This document shows positions 8,818-18,076 of a stretch of DNA of 64,000 nucleotides, one piece after another. A program made the translations under genes and the position numbers. The notes under the pieces were generated by a model. It was given only the letters and a program-made list of their open reading frames with translations. It made no database searches and was not told the DNA's origin. Within the stretch, counting starts at the first letter, position 1. Every line of letters begins with the position of its first letter. Where the stretch lies: positions 1-64,000 of the forward strand of contig NZ_LOPS01000047.1 in assembly GCF_001481295.1 (NCBI RefSeq), given 5' to 3'. This DNA comes from Candidatus Methanomethylophilus sp. 1R26. Its GTDB lineage: Archaea > Thermoplasmatota > Thermoplasmata > Methanomassiliicoccales > Methanomethylophilaceae.

Positions 8818-10132
8818 TCAGAGACCCAGCACCTTGGAGGCCGCCTTGGCCACGGCCTCCTTCCTCCCCTCGGGGCAGGCGACCTGCACCGTCCATCCGT
8901 AGGGCTCCCTGGACTGAAGGGCCTTCGCGATCGCGGAGGTCCTGGTAAGGGACCTGACCTTCCCATCCGGGTCCACGATGGACACGTCGGTCTTCCCGAT
9001 CTTCACCTGGGTCTTCATGACGGACGGGGGCGCGCTGATGACAGCGACCTCCGATACGTCGATCCCAGCCCTGTCGGCGATGGCCTTCTCGAGGTCCAGG
9101 CGCTCCCTGAACCCGGAATAGCGTCCCAGCAGCGCGATCAGGTCGTCCCCGGTGTCCTGCTCCGAGACCGTCAGCGCCCTTTTGTAGAACCTGCGCCCGA
9201 GGATGCTCCTCATGAGCTAGAAGGGACGCCGCCGTACGAGATCAGCGCCTGGGTCATGTCGGAGTCATCCCATAGATAGATGTCCGAGAGGTCGAGGTCC
9301 TCGGCCGCGCAGACCGCTTTGACGACCATCCTCTCGATGATCTTCGCAGTCGGATGGAAGTAGACGGAAGAATACATCAGGGCGCGGGACACCATCAGCC
9401 CCTCTGCGGCCGGGGCCCCGTTCCTGGATATGCATATCCTGTCGTTGACCACCCTCATGGTGGTGAGGAGGCGGTCCAGGTCTATCTTGCCCATGACCAC
9501 CCCCGTGTAATGGGCGTCGCGGAGGAGATAGTCCATCTGGTCCGCGTCCACCGGGCCGTGTATGATCTGGTGGATGTAATCCTTGGACGGGAAATGGTCC
9601 ACCGGGCCGTCGAACCTCATCATGTCCAGGTCGCGCTCGGTGCTCTCCGGGAACGCTATGAGGTCGCAGACTCCTGCGCGTCGATGCCGGCATCCTCCAG
9701 GATGCTGCCGATGGGCTCCGATCCCCCGCAGATGTCCCCGTCGCGGTCCAGGTAGTACTTCCCCCTGCCGGTGATGAGGTTCCTCGCGAGCTCCATGTGG
9801 TCGAGCCCCGTGGCCTCCTCCATGACCCCTTCCAGGGTATGGGAGAACGGCGAATGGCAGATGTCATGCATGAGGGCGGCGGTCCTGACCGCGTCCGAGT
9901 CCTCTCCGGACAGCCCCAGCGCGTCCGACATCCTGCAGGCGATATGATAAGTCCCGAGGCAGTGCTCGAAACGGGTGTGGTTGGCCCCGGGGAAGACATA
10001 ATACCCCAGGCCGAGCTGCCTGACCCCCCTCAGCCTCTGCATCTCGCGGCGGTCGAGGATATCCAGGCATATTCCGTCCACGTTCACGGCCCCGTGCACG
10101 GGGTCGTAGACCGTCTTCACCTTCCCGTTCAC
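8818..10132 (-). CDS. HD-superfamily phosphohydrolase, dNTPase-like COG1078 (two frameshifts)
   Basis: Metal-dependent phosphohydrolase related to deoxynucleoside triphosphate triphosphohydrolases. Visible are the N-terminal DPVHGAV, a RLRGVRQLGL segment, NHTRFEHCLGTYH and the HD pair LMHDICHSPFSH (about residue 93). Single-base losses near 9671 and 9217 split it into three open frames; restoration gives about 438 residues, normal for the family. The start is GTG 10132, overlapping the stop of the upstream PUA gene as GTGA; there is no suitable ATG. The 3' end abuts the rtcB stop, convergent. Confidence 0.85.
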
Positions 10133-10632
10133 TCGCCTGCCTTCCAGAGCTTGTCGCCGACGTAGGTGAGGGATTTGACCGCTTTGCCGGGCTTCTTCGC
10201 CGCCAGGTCCGCTCCGGACCTGAGCGCCACCCCGATGGCCAGGGGCATCTTGTTCTTCGAATCGCGGATCCAGACGCAGTCGCCCTCGGCGATGCCGGGA
10301 TCGCATTCCACGATGCCGGGGCCCATGCAGTCGGCGCCGTTGGTGATGAACGGCACCGCGCCCATGTCCACTGTCACGTATCTCTTGACAGGCTTGTACC
10401 TGATCACACCTCTCACGGTCAGGAAGGGCTTCCCTTCGTAAACTATCCCCAGGATGTCGTTGCCGACGAACAGGAGATCGAAGTCCGTGCTCTCGGCGCG
10501 GTCGACCGGCTCCCCTTCGCTGAAAACCGGGACCCCCAGAGCAGCCTCGATCTCGTCTGCGAAGGCCTTGACCTCTTTGTTCCTGAGCCTCTTCCTCTTG
10601 CGGATCCTGATATCGGCCATATGGTTCCCCAT
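10129..10632 (-). CDS. PUA-domain RNA-binding protein (COG2016 type)
   Basis: A 167-residue archaeal protein with an N-terminal basic segment (RIRKRKRLRNKEV) and a C-terminal PUA domain (about residues 80-155; GVIRYKPVKRYVTVDMGAV, then GPGIVECDPGI and GDCVWIRD). The family resembles the MCT-1/Tma20 translation factors. The start could be ATG 10632 or 10620. It overlaps the HD gene by 4 bases (GTGA), so the two are one transcript. A translation or RNA-modification role is inferred from the domain. Confidence 0.8.
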   Translation of the reverse strand: MGNHMADIRIRKRKRLRNKEVKAFADEIEAALGVPVFSEGEPVDRAESTDFDLLFVGNDILGIVYEGKPFLTVRGVIRYKPVKRYVTVDMGAVPFITNGADCMGPGIVECDPGIAEGDCVWIRDSKNKMPLAIGVALRSGADLAAKKPGKAVKSLTYVGDKLWKAGE

Positions 10633-10717
10633 ATCCGCCCACGCAATAGTATGTTTCGGTCCTCCGGCCCGCGTGCGCCGTCATGCTAATAATCGGGCAC
10701 ACGATACACCGTGCTAC

Positions 10718-11436
10718 ATGGGAATCAACATAGCACTCTGCGAGACCGAGGCTGAGAAGGCGCCCTGCCGCAGCCTCAAGATGGAAGTACGCCGCGCCAG
10801 GACCGATGCCGCGGGGTTCGACGACTACATGATCTATGAGGAGAAGGTCTCCCTCGATGATGCCAGGAACGTGTTCCCGGACTTCGAAGGGTTCCTCAAG
10901 AGGAACAGGATCAACGCCGAGACGGACGCCGTCTACATGGACAAGGTCAAGAAGGACGAGGACCGCGAGGCCCTCTCGAAATATGTGAAGAAGACGGCGA
11001 CCGGATGGATCGACCTCACCCGCATGGACGCGGCCACGAAGGAGAAGGCGCTGAAGGCCGCTGGCCCCGACGACCGCACCACCGCCTGGGACGACCTGGA
11101 CTTCGATTCGATGAACAAGATGTGCTCCGAGTGCCCGCTCTCCTGGGACAAGGGGCGCGGATGCATGGGGACCTTCGGGCCCGCCACCAGCAAGCTCCCC
11201 GAGATCGCCCGCAAGTACGGATGCCCCATCATCGGAGCGACCTTCGAGAACGCCGCCGCGATGAAGAAGCTGACCCCCGAGGATGCGAAGGCCGTCCTCA
11301 AGGAGGTCGAGATCCTGAAGCCCGCCCTCGAGAAGGAAGGGAAGATGGCCGTCCACAGGTACATGGGGCCCCTGGAGAGAATCGAGCCGCGGCCAAGGTC
11401 TCCTCCGAGTACAGCTGCGGATTCTATTTCTTCTGA
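10718..11436 (+). CDS. Conserved hypothetical protein with a possible metal-binding cysteine motif (frameshifted)
   Basis: About 239 residues after repairing a one-G loss at 11396; the repaired C-terminus reads AAKVSSEYSCGFYFF. I do not recognise the family. A cysteine cluster CSECPLSWDKGRGCMG lies near residues 134-149, with another C in YGCPIIG and in the C-terminal YSCGF, so a bound metal or Fe-S cluster is possible. No signal peptide or membrane helix is seen. The start is ATG 10718 since the open frame upstream runs antisense to the PUA gene. It is a single gene between a divergent and a convergent neighbour. Confidence 0.6.
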
Positions 11437-11492
11437 AGAAAACACGGGGGAGAGCGGGCAGGCCCTGAACAGGGCCGTCCGTCCTCCGATGT

Positions 11493-12095
11493 TCAGTTCC
11501 GGCGCTGCCGGCCTCGCTGCAGCCCGGCGTTCCGCTCCATGAGCCGGGACATGTTGGCGGCGAGGCTCTTGAGGCCCTTCATGGCGGCCTCGTCCTTCTC
11601 GTACCCGGGCGAGTCCAGGGCCCTGAACAGGGGCAGGGGGAACGCACCGGCCACAGAGACCTCGTTCCTGAGGAGCCAGAACGTCAGATGGCCGTATGCC
11701 AGCTCCCCGCCTTCGTGGGCGCAGACCGTGACGACGCCGCCCACTTTCCCCCTGAGCCCGTGGTCGCCCACCGAGAGGCACAGGTCGGCCCTCTCGAGGA
11801 ACGCCTGCATGTTGGACGGGACCGACCCGCCGTAAGCGGGAGCGGCGAGGATGATACCGTCGGCGGACCTCATCTCGTCGAGGATGTCGTTCATATCGTC
11901 GTCCTCAATGATGCACCTCCCGTCCCCGCGCATCTCGCAGGTGCGGCAGTCGTTGCACAGGCCCAGTTCGTTATCGTACACGGTTATCTGCTCGGTCTCG
12001 ATCCCGGCCCTCTCGAACTCGTCTGACAGCGCGATGCAGATGTTGCTGGTGTTCCCGATCAGACGGGAGCTTCCGTTCAGTATGACTACTTTCAT
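11493..12095 (-). CDS. NADPH-dependent FMN reductase family iron-sulfur flavoprotein
   Basis: A 200-residue flavodoxin-fold protein. The FMN phosphate loop NGSSRLIGNTS is at residues 7-17. A compact cysteine motif CNDCRTCEMRGDGRC at residues 47-61 is like the cluster ligand set of Isf-type flavoproteins, which pass electrons between ferredoxin and O2, H2O2 or other acceptors in methanogens. APAYGGSVP near residue 85 is the second flavin loop. Its start overlaps the stop of the upstream VOC gene (ATGA). Confidence 0.82.
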   Translation of the reverse strand: MKVVILNGSSRLIGNTSNICIALSDEFERAGIETEQITVYDNELGLCNDCRTCEMRGDGRCIIEDDDMNDILDEMRSADGIILAAPAYGGSVPSNMQAFLERADLCLSVGDHGLRGKVGGVVTVCAHEGGELAYGHLTFWLLRNEVSVAGAFPLPLFRALDSPGYEKDEAAMKGLKSLAANMSRLMERNAGLQRGRQRRN

Positions 12096-12508
12096 TCAAG
12101 TTCCTCCGGTTTCTTCACGGGCGCATCCGTCTCGATAGCGTACAGGATGTTCCCGTCGGTATCGAAGAACGAGGTGGCCACTCCCATAGGCAGACGCTTG
12201 GGGTCGAGCTTGAAGCTCACACCCTCGTCGATCAGCCTGCGGTGCAGGTTGTAGGGGCTGTCCACGCCGATGAATATCCCGGTGTCGATCCCGATCTTCT
12301 CAGACCGGAATATGCGGATTATGCAGGAGCCGCGCCTGACCACACACTCGTTCCCGCCCGCGTACACCGTGTCCATCATCAGTATGTCCCTGTAGAACCC
12401 CAGCGCCCTTCCGGGATCGGCGGACGGCACCGAGACCATGAAGATGCTCTCCGGGAGCCCCTCGGTCGTATACTCGAAATTCCCTCCTCCGGGATCGCCT
12501 ATGGGCAT
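12092..12508 (-). CDS. VOC (glyoxalase/bleomycin-resistance fold) protein
   Basis: A 138-residue single VOC module: SIFMVSVPSADPGRALGFYR at the N-terminus, then RRLIDEGVSFKLDP, and a C-terminal ATSFFDTDGNILYAIE. Family members bind metals in a paired beta-alpha-beta-beta-beta fold and act as isomerases, dioxygenases or binding proteins; the substrate is not evident. ATG 12508 (MPIGDPGG) is preferred over ATG 12592, which would add a 28-residue stretch unlike the family. It is translationally coupled to the flavoprotein downstream. Confidence 0.7.
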   Translation of the reverse strand: MPIGDPGGGNFEYTTEGLPESIFMVSVPSADPGRALGFYRDILMMDTVYAGGNECVVRRGSCIIRIFRSEKIGIDTGIFIGVDSPYNLHRRLIDEGVSFKLDPKRLPMGVATSFFDTDGNILYAIETDAPVKKPEELE

Positions 12509-12636
12509 GGCTGGCGGTATCCGCGAGCAGATAGACAAAACCTGCGGTATGGAAGCGGGCATGCGGCGTGCGGCCTTCCGGCACCCGCACAAAACCCTAT
12601 ATCGTCATCTGGGGATTACGGGACGAGAGGTAAGAA

Positions 12637-13545
12637 ATGTCAGCACCAGTGCTAAGCGCCGAGGATATCGAGGACCAGACGAAACTACAGAACACCCTGT
12701 CGAGGATCAAGCACGTCGTCATCGTGATCTCCGGCAAAGGAGGGGTGGGCAAATCCACCGTCTCCTCGAACCTTGCCGAAGCGCTCACCATGGACGGGTA
12801 CAGCGTCGGCATCCTGGATGTCGACATCACCGGGCCCAACATCCCTAAGATGTTCCACGTCGAGGATCAGAGGCTGACGGTCGAGAATGAGAAGCTCGTC
12901 CCCGTCCAAGTCCCCCCTGCGCTCAAGCTCGTCTCCATGGCCTTCCTGCTCCCCAGCCAGGACGATGCCGTCATGTGGAGGGGCCCCGTCAAGATGGGTG
13001 CCGTCAGGCAGCTCCTCGAGGATGTCGAGTGGGGAGACCTCGATTACCTTGTGATCGATATGCCCCCCGGGACCGGAGACGAGGCCCTGTCCATCGTCCA
13101 GCTGATCCCCAAGGCGGATGGATGCGTCGTCGTCACCACCCCCCAGGACGTGGCCCTCCTCGACTCCAGGAAGTCCGTGACCTTCGCAAGGCAGACCGGC
13201 ATCCCCGTGATCGGCATCATCGAGAACATGAGCGGGTTCGTCTGCCCCCACTGCGGGCAGACGGTGGACATCTTCAAATCCGGAGGCGGCGAGAACACCG
13301 CCAAAGACATGAACGTCAGGTTCCTCGGCAGGGTCCCGATCGAGCAGGGCGTCATGGCGGCCGGGGACAACGGTATGCCCATCGTCGTCGCCGACCCGTC
13401 CTGCGCTTCCGCCAAAGCGTTCATGTCGATCGCCTCGGAGGTCGAGCACATAATCGAGAAGGAACCTGAGTACCTACGCGCCCAGCACGAGGCCTTCGAG
13501 AAGGCGCAGAGGGAAGCCCAGGAGAAGGCAGGGCATCAGCAGTGA
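12637..13545 (+). CDS. Mrp/NBP35-family iron-sulfur cluster carrier ATPase
   Basis: A 302-residue P-loop ATPase that binds and hands on Fe-S clusters (ApbC/Mrp group). The deviant Walker A GKGGVGKST is at about residues 33-41, a switch LDVDITGPNIPK near 66, Walker B LVIDMPPGTGDE near 138, and the cluster-binding pair CPHCG near 205. The C-terminus is a charged helix. Translation is coupled (GTGA overlap) to a NifX-like gene, suggesting a shared job in metal-cluster handling. Confidence 0.92.
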   Translation: MSAPVLSAEDIEDQTKLQNTLSRIKHVVIVISGKGGVGKSTVSSNLAEALTMDGYSVGILDVDITGPNIPKMFHVEDQRLTVENEKLVPVQVPPALKLVSMAFLLPSQDDAVMWRGPVKMGAVRQLLEDVEWGDLDYLVIDMPPGTGDEALSIVQLIPKADGCVVVTTPQDVALLDSRKSVTFARQTGIPVIGIIENMSGFVCPHCGQTVDIFKSGGGENTAKDMNVRFLGRVPIEQGVMAAGDNGMPIVVADPSCASAKAFMSIASEVEHIIEKEPEYLRAQHEAFEKAQREAQEKAGHQQ

Positions 13546-13922
13546 AGATCGGCGTTCTCACCGAGGGGGACACCCTGGATTCTCTGGTGGCAGAGGATTT
13601 CGGCCGCGCCCCCTTCTTCCTCATCGTCGACGGCGACACCCTCGATTACCAAGTGATAGAGAACGAGTTCGCCAACGGCGACGGGCCGGGCTATAAAGTG
13701 GCCAAAGCGATCGCCGACCTGAAGCCCGATCACGTCATCTGCGGCGGGATCGGCACCCACGGCCTGAAGATCCTCGAGGATGCCGGCATCCGCGTCTGGT
13801 ACGATTACGACGATACGGCCGAGAACTGCATCGGCACGGTCAAGGACCGCCTGGCACTCGAGAAGAAGTTCGAAGGGAAGCAGCGAAGGGGGCTCAGACC
13901 CCCTTCCTGTCCCCCCATATGA
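13542..13922 (+). CDS. NifX/NifB C-terminal-like dinitrogenase cofactor-fold protein
   Basis: A 126-residue protein with the small RNase H-like fold of the FeMo-cofactor carrier family: MKIGVLTEGDTLDSLVAEDF at the start, then PDHVICGGIGTHGLKILEDAGI. In non-diazotrophic archaea such proteins are thought to carry Fe-S clusters. The start is GTG 13542, overlapping the Mrp stop. Its last 29 bases overlap the convergent queE end; the final residues (RRGLRPPSC) look unlike the family, so the true C-terminus may be misread. Confidence 0.75.
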   Translation: MKIGVLTEGDTLDSLVAEDFGRAPFFLIVDGDTLDYQVIENEFANGDGPGYKVAKAIADLKPDHVICGGIGTHGLKILEDAGIRVWYDYDDTAENCIGTVKDRLALEKKFEGKQRRGLRPPSCPPI

Positions 13923-14526
13923 TCTTGTGGAGCTGGGGCAGGACCCTGACGTCGAGACGGTCGGCGACGACCCTTTCGGCGATATCCTTCAGTCCGATGC
14001 CCCCGACCGGGCTGAATATGACATTGGCCTCGGTCGGATGCTTCTTTATGAAAGCAACAGCGTAATCGTAGTCGCGCCCGTCGGCGATGACGAACTTGAG
14101 CTGGTCCTTGGAACCGAGATGTGCCAGATTGCCCAGGTCCATCCTGTCCTGCATGCCGGACGACGGGCATTTGATGTCCATGCTTATGATGAGGTTCCGG
14201 GAATCCGGCAGGCCGGCGATGCTCACCGATCCGTTGGTCTCGAGGACCAGCACCTTCCCGGCGGACATTATCGCCGATATGAACTCTTTTGCATCATCCT
14301 GCAGGAGCGGCTCGCCCCCGGTCAGGCAGACCGACCTCACATCGCCGATGAGCGCCATTATCTCCGGTACGGACATCTGGGACTTCGCGTCCGACGGATC
14401 GAGCGCGTAGCCGGTGTCGCACCATGAGCAGCGGAGGTTGCAGCCGGCCGCCCTGACGAAATAGGTCAGGCGGCCCATCTGCAGGCCCTCGCCCTGGATC
14501 GAGAGGAAGGTCTCCACTATCTTCAA
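13894..14526 (-). CDS. queE: 7-carboxy-7-deazaguanine synthase QueE (radical SAM)
   Basis: Converts 6-carboxytetrahydropterin to 7-carboxy-7-deazaguanine on the route to preQ0 and, in archaea, archaeosine in tRNA. The 210-residue product carries the small QueE radical-SAM site CNLRCSWC (about residue 33), FLSIQGEG near the N-terminus and TGGEPLLQ near 74. The start is TTG 14526, overlapping the queC stop as TTGA; the longer open frame upstream runs inside queC and is unlikely. It is last in the mtxX-queD-queC-queE operon. Confidence 0.9.
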   Translation of the reverse strand: MKIVETFLSIQGEGLQMGRLTYFVRAAGCNLRCSWCDTGYALDPSDAKSQMSVPEIMALIGDVRSVCLTGGEPLLQDDAKEFISAIMSAGKVLVLETNGSVSIAGLPDSRNLIISMDIKCPSSGMQDRMDLGNLAHLGSKDQLKFVIADGRDYDYAVAFIKKHPTEANVIFSPVGGIGLKDIAERVVADRLDVRVLPQLHKIIWGDRKGV

Positions 14527-15209
14527 TTCCCGGCGCCGTCCTCGTAGGGGATCTCGTCGCGGTAGCCGGCCTCCCTGAAGCCCTCGAGCCTCAGGCGGCA
14601 GGAATCGCAGTGCCCGCATGCTTTCTCCCCGCCGTTGTAGCAGGACCATGTGAGCTTCAGGGGGGCCCCGAGCTTCTTGCCAAGGCGGACGATGTCCGCT
14701 TTGGAGAGGTAGAGCAGGGGGGTCATGATCTTGACCGCATGCCCCTCGACGCCGGCCTTGGTGCCCTTCTCGAGCATCTTCTGGTAGGCCTCGAAGAAAT
14801 CGGGACGGTCATCGGGATATCCGGAGTAATCGACGGCGTTGGCGCCCAGGTACACGTATTCGGCGTCGATGCTCTCCGCCAGGCCGGCGGCGACGCTCAT
14901 GAAGACGATGTTCCTGGCCGGGACATAGGTTATCGGGATGTCCTCGTCGAGCTTCCCCTCCCTGTCCATCGGGACGTCGATGTCCTTCATGGTCAGGGCG
15001 GACCTGAACGACGAGAGGTTCAGGTCGATGACCACATGGGCGACATTGTAGTGCCTGCAGACCTTCTCGGCCGAATCCAGTTCCTTGGTGTGCCTCTGCC
15101 CGTAACGGAAACTCAGCGCGGTGCACTCGCACCCGTCCGCAAGCGCCTGGGCGAGGGTGGTGGTGGAGTCGAGCCCGCCGGACAGCAGCACGACGGCCTT
15201 CTTGGACAT
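14523..15209 (-). CDS. queC: 7-cyano-7-deazaguanine synthase QueC
   Basis: ATP-dependent conversion of 7-carboxy-7-deazaguanine to preQ0. The 228-residue N-type ATP pyrophosphatase has the PP-loop LLSGGLDSTTTL at residues 8-19, PARNIVFMS near 113, and C-terminal zinc cysteines in SCYNGGEKACGHCDSC (about 188-203). ATG 15209 shares its A with the queD stop (TGATG). Confidence 0.93.
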   Translation of the reverse strand: MSKKAVVLLSGGLDSTTTLAQALADGCECTALSFRYGQRHTKELDSAEKVCRHYNVAHVVIDLNLSSFRSALTMKDIDVPMDREGKLDEDIPITYVPARNIVFMSVAAGLAESIDAEYVYLGANAVDYSGYPDDRPDFFEAYQKMLEKGTKAGVEGHAVKIMTPLLYLSKADIVRLGKKLGAPLKLTWSCYNGGEKACGHCDSCRLRLEGFREAGYRDEIPYEDGAGN

Positions 15210-15685
15210 CAGAACCTCACCTCGTACCAGGCGGTCTGCCCGCGTTCCTCGTCGAGGCCCACGGCCAGGGACCTGATGTTCGCCGGGATCTGGATCTCGC
15301 GGACCATCTTCTCCGCCATCATCTTGGACATCTCCTCGGCGGTCGTGGTCGGGACCGGCAGCATGCGGACGTCCATCTTCGGGAACATGTACCTCTTCCC
15401 GTTGCATTCGACATGCACGTCCTCCCCGTCCTCGGTGATATGGACCTCCTTGGACTGCGCAGGAAGGAGCACAGCGTGGTCCATGGCGTCGACCATCTCC
15501 TTCAGCTTCTTCTTGAGGATGACGAAGTCCATCACCATCCCGTTCTCATCTATATCCCCCTCGAGCCTGAGGTGGACGATGTAGCTGTGGCCGTGCAGCC
15601 GGGAGCACTTCTCATGCCTGGATATGAAGTGGCAGGCGGAGAACCTGATGCCGGAGTACCCTCCGTCAATCTCGATGGAGCTCAT
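15209..15685 (-). CDS. queD: 6-carboxytetrahydropterin synthase QueD
   Basis: Makes 6-carboxytetrahydropterin from dihydroneopterin triphosphate, the substrate for QueE. The 158-residue protein has the active-site and zinc motif SACHFISRHEKCSRLHGHSY (about residues 16-35) and ends in GQTAWYEVRF. The start ATG 15685 overlaps the mtxX stop as ATGA. QueD, QueC and QueE together supply preQ0 for tRNA-guanine transglycosylase; that gene is not in the window. Confidence 0.9.
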   Translation of the reverse strand: MSSIEIDGGYSGIRFSACHFISRHEKCSRLHGHSYIVHLRLEGDIDENGMVMDFVILKKKLKEMVDAMDHAVLLPAQSKEVHITEDGEDVHVECNGKRYMFPKMDVRMLPVPTTTAEEMSKMMAEKMVREIQIPANIRSLAVGLDEERGQTAWYEVRF

Positions 15686-16431
15686 TGCCTCAGCCCCGCA
15701 AGCTTCATGGCCAGGACCAGGGAGTCGGAGAAGTCGGTCTTCACGCGAGAGGTGTCTACGAACACTTTGTCGCTGTTGAGGACCGGGGCCCCGAGGGCGC
15801 GCATGTTGCCGATGAAGTGCATCGCCCTGAAGAGGAGGTTCCCGGAGATCCCTTCGGGAGCGATGATGATGTCGGCCTCTTCCACGGCATCCTCGATGAG
15901 GATCTGCGCCTCGTAGGCGTCGTAACCGGCCTTCATCAGCCTCTTGACGACCTCCATCGAGTCGGCGATGGTCTTGTCGACCGCGTCGTTCCTGCCGATG
16001 TCGTCCGAACGGCCGCCGGACATGACGGCTATCCGCTGGGTGCTGAACCCCAGTTTCTTGGCCAGGGCCGCGCCCTTCTCGGCCATCTCGACCTTGTCCT
16101 CGACGGTCCATCCCTCGTCTATGCCCACAGGGGCCATGAGGAACAGCCTCCCGCGGTACTCCATGAGGACGATCCTCTGGAGATCGTCGACCCCCAGCGC
16201 CTTCTTCACATGGGGCAGGAGGACAGCGGAGGACATATCCCCGCGGACGGCCGCGTCGATCTTCCCGTCGGCCAGGTCCCTGGCCAGTTTCTCCGGGTCG
16301 GTGTAGATGGAGATATTGGGATTGTCCATCACGCGGACGCTCGTCTCAACGAACTTCGATTCCGGAGCGCGGCCGATCCCCACCTTCACATCGGGGAGGT
16401 CGCCTGCGAGAAATTCATCAGACTTTACCAT
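15682..16431 (-). CDS. mtxX: Methanogenesis marker protein 4 (MtxX family)
   Basis: A 249-residue protein of the MtxX family, found almost only in methanogens and of unproven function (once proposed as a methyltransferase). It resembles phosphate acetyl/butyryltransferase-like folds: VKVGIGRAPESKF near the N-terminus, AAVRGDMSS near 80, and IIAPEGISGNLLFRAMHFIG near 205. ATG 16431 is chosen because a TATA box lies about 28 bases upstream; the open frame to 16491 would run through it. It is the first gene of the deazaguanine operon. Confidence 0.85.
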   Translation of the reverse strand: MVKSDEFLAGDLPDVKVGIGRAPESKFVETSVRVMDNPNISIYTDPEKLARDLADGKIDAAVRGDMSSAVLLPHVKKALGVDDLQRIVLMEYRGRLFLMAPVGIDEGWTVEDKVEMAEKGAALAKKLGFSTQRIAVMSGGRSDDIGRNDAVDKTIADSMEVVKRLMKAGYDAYEAQILIEDAVEEADIIIAPEGISGNLLFRAMHFIGNMRALGAPVLNSDKVFVDTSRVKTDFSDSLVLAMKLAGLRQ

Positions 16432-16458
16432 GAAAGACCCATGCTCGCCATCGTTAAT

Positions 16459-16470
16459 AAATTTATAATT
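16459..16470 (-). promoter_or_regulatory. TATA box of the mtxX-que operon
   Basis: On the minus strand AATTATAAATTT lies 28-39 bases before ATG 16431, so the transcript probably starts at or within a few bases of the start codon. Confidence 0.5.
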
Positions 16471-16569
16471 CCCGGGAGCGCGGCGCGGCATTAACCCAGA
16501 ACATCGGGCCGGCGGCCTTCCGAAACTCCGGTCCGGGCAATGCTGGACACAGCATCGCGGCGGACGGGA

Positions 16570-17555
16570 TCAGCAGATCGTGTCGAACCGGTAGTCGCTC
16601 CAATCCCTGAGCCCCAGCACGATCTCCGCCTCGGTCACGGTCAGCATCGGCTTGGGATACCTGGCCTGGTCGTCCATGGCCACCCGGGGACAGGCGGTGC
16701 TCACGAAAGCGTCGACCCTGTACGGGAGAAGGGCCTGGGGGGAGATCTCGTCCGTCGCCAGCATCACGACGTCCTTGCCGGCGTCCCGCAGGAGCCCGGC
16801 GATCCTGTCCGCTTCGGAGCGGCGGTTCTGGCCGACCTTCCCGCAGACGATCACCATGAAGGCCTGAGCCGATCTGGCACTTTCGATGGCGGCGAACCTC
16901 CGGCGGAGGATGCGGTCCTTCTGATCTTCGACCGAACGGGCCTCTCCGGTCACCGGGTTGAGGACCGTCATCTTCTTCTTCAGCCCGAACGCGGCCGCAA
17001 GGGGATGGAAATCGCCTTCGCCGATGAACAGGAAACCGTCGGTCTCATCTTCGGCAGCAACGGCCGCGGAGCAGTCGCATCCCAGGACCTGGCCCGGATA
17101 GCAGAGCCTGCCGTCCCCCTTCCCGATGACAGCGGTCTTGCCGGCCTTCTCCAGGATCTCCTTCGCCCTCGGGAGGAGGTGTATGTACTGGACGGAGGCG
17201 AGGAGTCCCACCCTGCCGGGAAGGTCCGGGAGGATCTTCTCCAGAGGCCCGTCGATGTCCACATCGGCCCTGGCCTCGATGTAGAGGCGTCCGGGTCCTG
17301 CGGAAGGTTCGGTATCGGAGAGTGCCCGAAATGGACGAGCGCCTGAGCGAACCTGCGGAAATCGGTGAAGAGATCGCATGCGCCGTAGCACGGATATCCC
17401 AGAACAACGGGGACCGCACCTGTATCTTTGAAAATCCTGTCGGAGAGCTCTGCGGCGCGGACCTTGAGCCCTTCCGGAAGCTGGAGGGCGACAGAGGAGT
17501 ATCCCCTGCCGCGGATCCAGCTTTCGATGTTATCGATCTGGAGATCGAACAGCAT
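16570..17555 (-). CDS. dph2: Diphthamide synthesis protein Dph2 (frameshifted)
   Basis: Radical-type 3-amino-3-carboxypropyl transferase that starts diphthamide formation on a histidine of EF2, whose gene is at 59451. The three cluster cysteines are visible in GYPCYGACD, VLGCDCSAA and STACPRVAMDD. A one-base loss in the CC run at 17291-17292 breaks the frame; restoration joins NLPQDP to GRLYIEARADVD and gives 328 residues. ATG 17555 shares its A with the rpl10e stop (TGATG), so the two are co-translated. Confidence 0.9.
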
Positions 17556-18076
17556 CAGTGGATGAGTTCCTGCCCTTTCTCGACGTCGATGTAGCAGGAA
17601 GTGGGGAGTTTCATGGAGGCCCTCCAGAGGGCATCCTTGACCTGAGGGACCTTGTCAGCCGTGGTGTAGACGGTGTAGACAGCCTGGTCCATCTCGACAC
17701 GCGCGGCGGTGCCGACGGTCTTACCGAAGGCGCGGCGCATTCCGCTGGACACACGGTCCGCTCCTGCTCCGGTAGCGAGCTTGTTCTCGCGGAGGACGAC
17801 GTGGGGGTAGACCCTGACTTTGAAGTGGTAGTCGGTGGGACCGAGCTTGCCGAGGACCCTGTTGGCGGCGACACGGCCCGCCTCGATGGCGGTGTGCCTG
17901 ATCTGCACGCGGGCTTTCACTTTGAGGGAGAGCTTTACGGGGAACTCGTCTTCCCTGGTGAGGTCTCCCATGTCGAACTGGCTGATCCTGACCGCCGGAA
18001 CTCCGCCCATGTACTCGCGGCGAGTATAGGCCATTCCGGTAATCCTCCTGTACATCGATGCTGGCTTTCTTACCAT
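17555..18076 (-). CDS. rpl10e: Large ribosomal subunit protein uL16 (L10e)
   Basis: A 173-residue archaeal L10e. It starts [20 protein letters not shown] and contains [22 protein letters not shown], shown here only in part as [17 protein letters not shown], followed by [18 protein letters not shown]. It binds near the peptidyl-transferase and tRNA site. GGTGG precedes ATG 18076. A TATA-like GGATTAAATACGG (18119-18130, minus) is properly placed. Confidence 0.96.
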   Translation of the reverse strand: MVRKPASMYRRITGMAYTRREYMGGVPAVRISQFDMGDLTREDEFPVKLSLKVKARVQIRHTAIEAGRVAANRVLGKLGPTDYHFKVRVYPHVVLRENKLATGAGADRVSSGMRRAFGKTVGTAARVEMDQAVYTVYTTADKVPQVKDALWRASMKLPTSCYIDVEKGQELIH

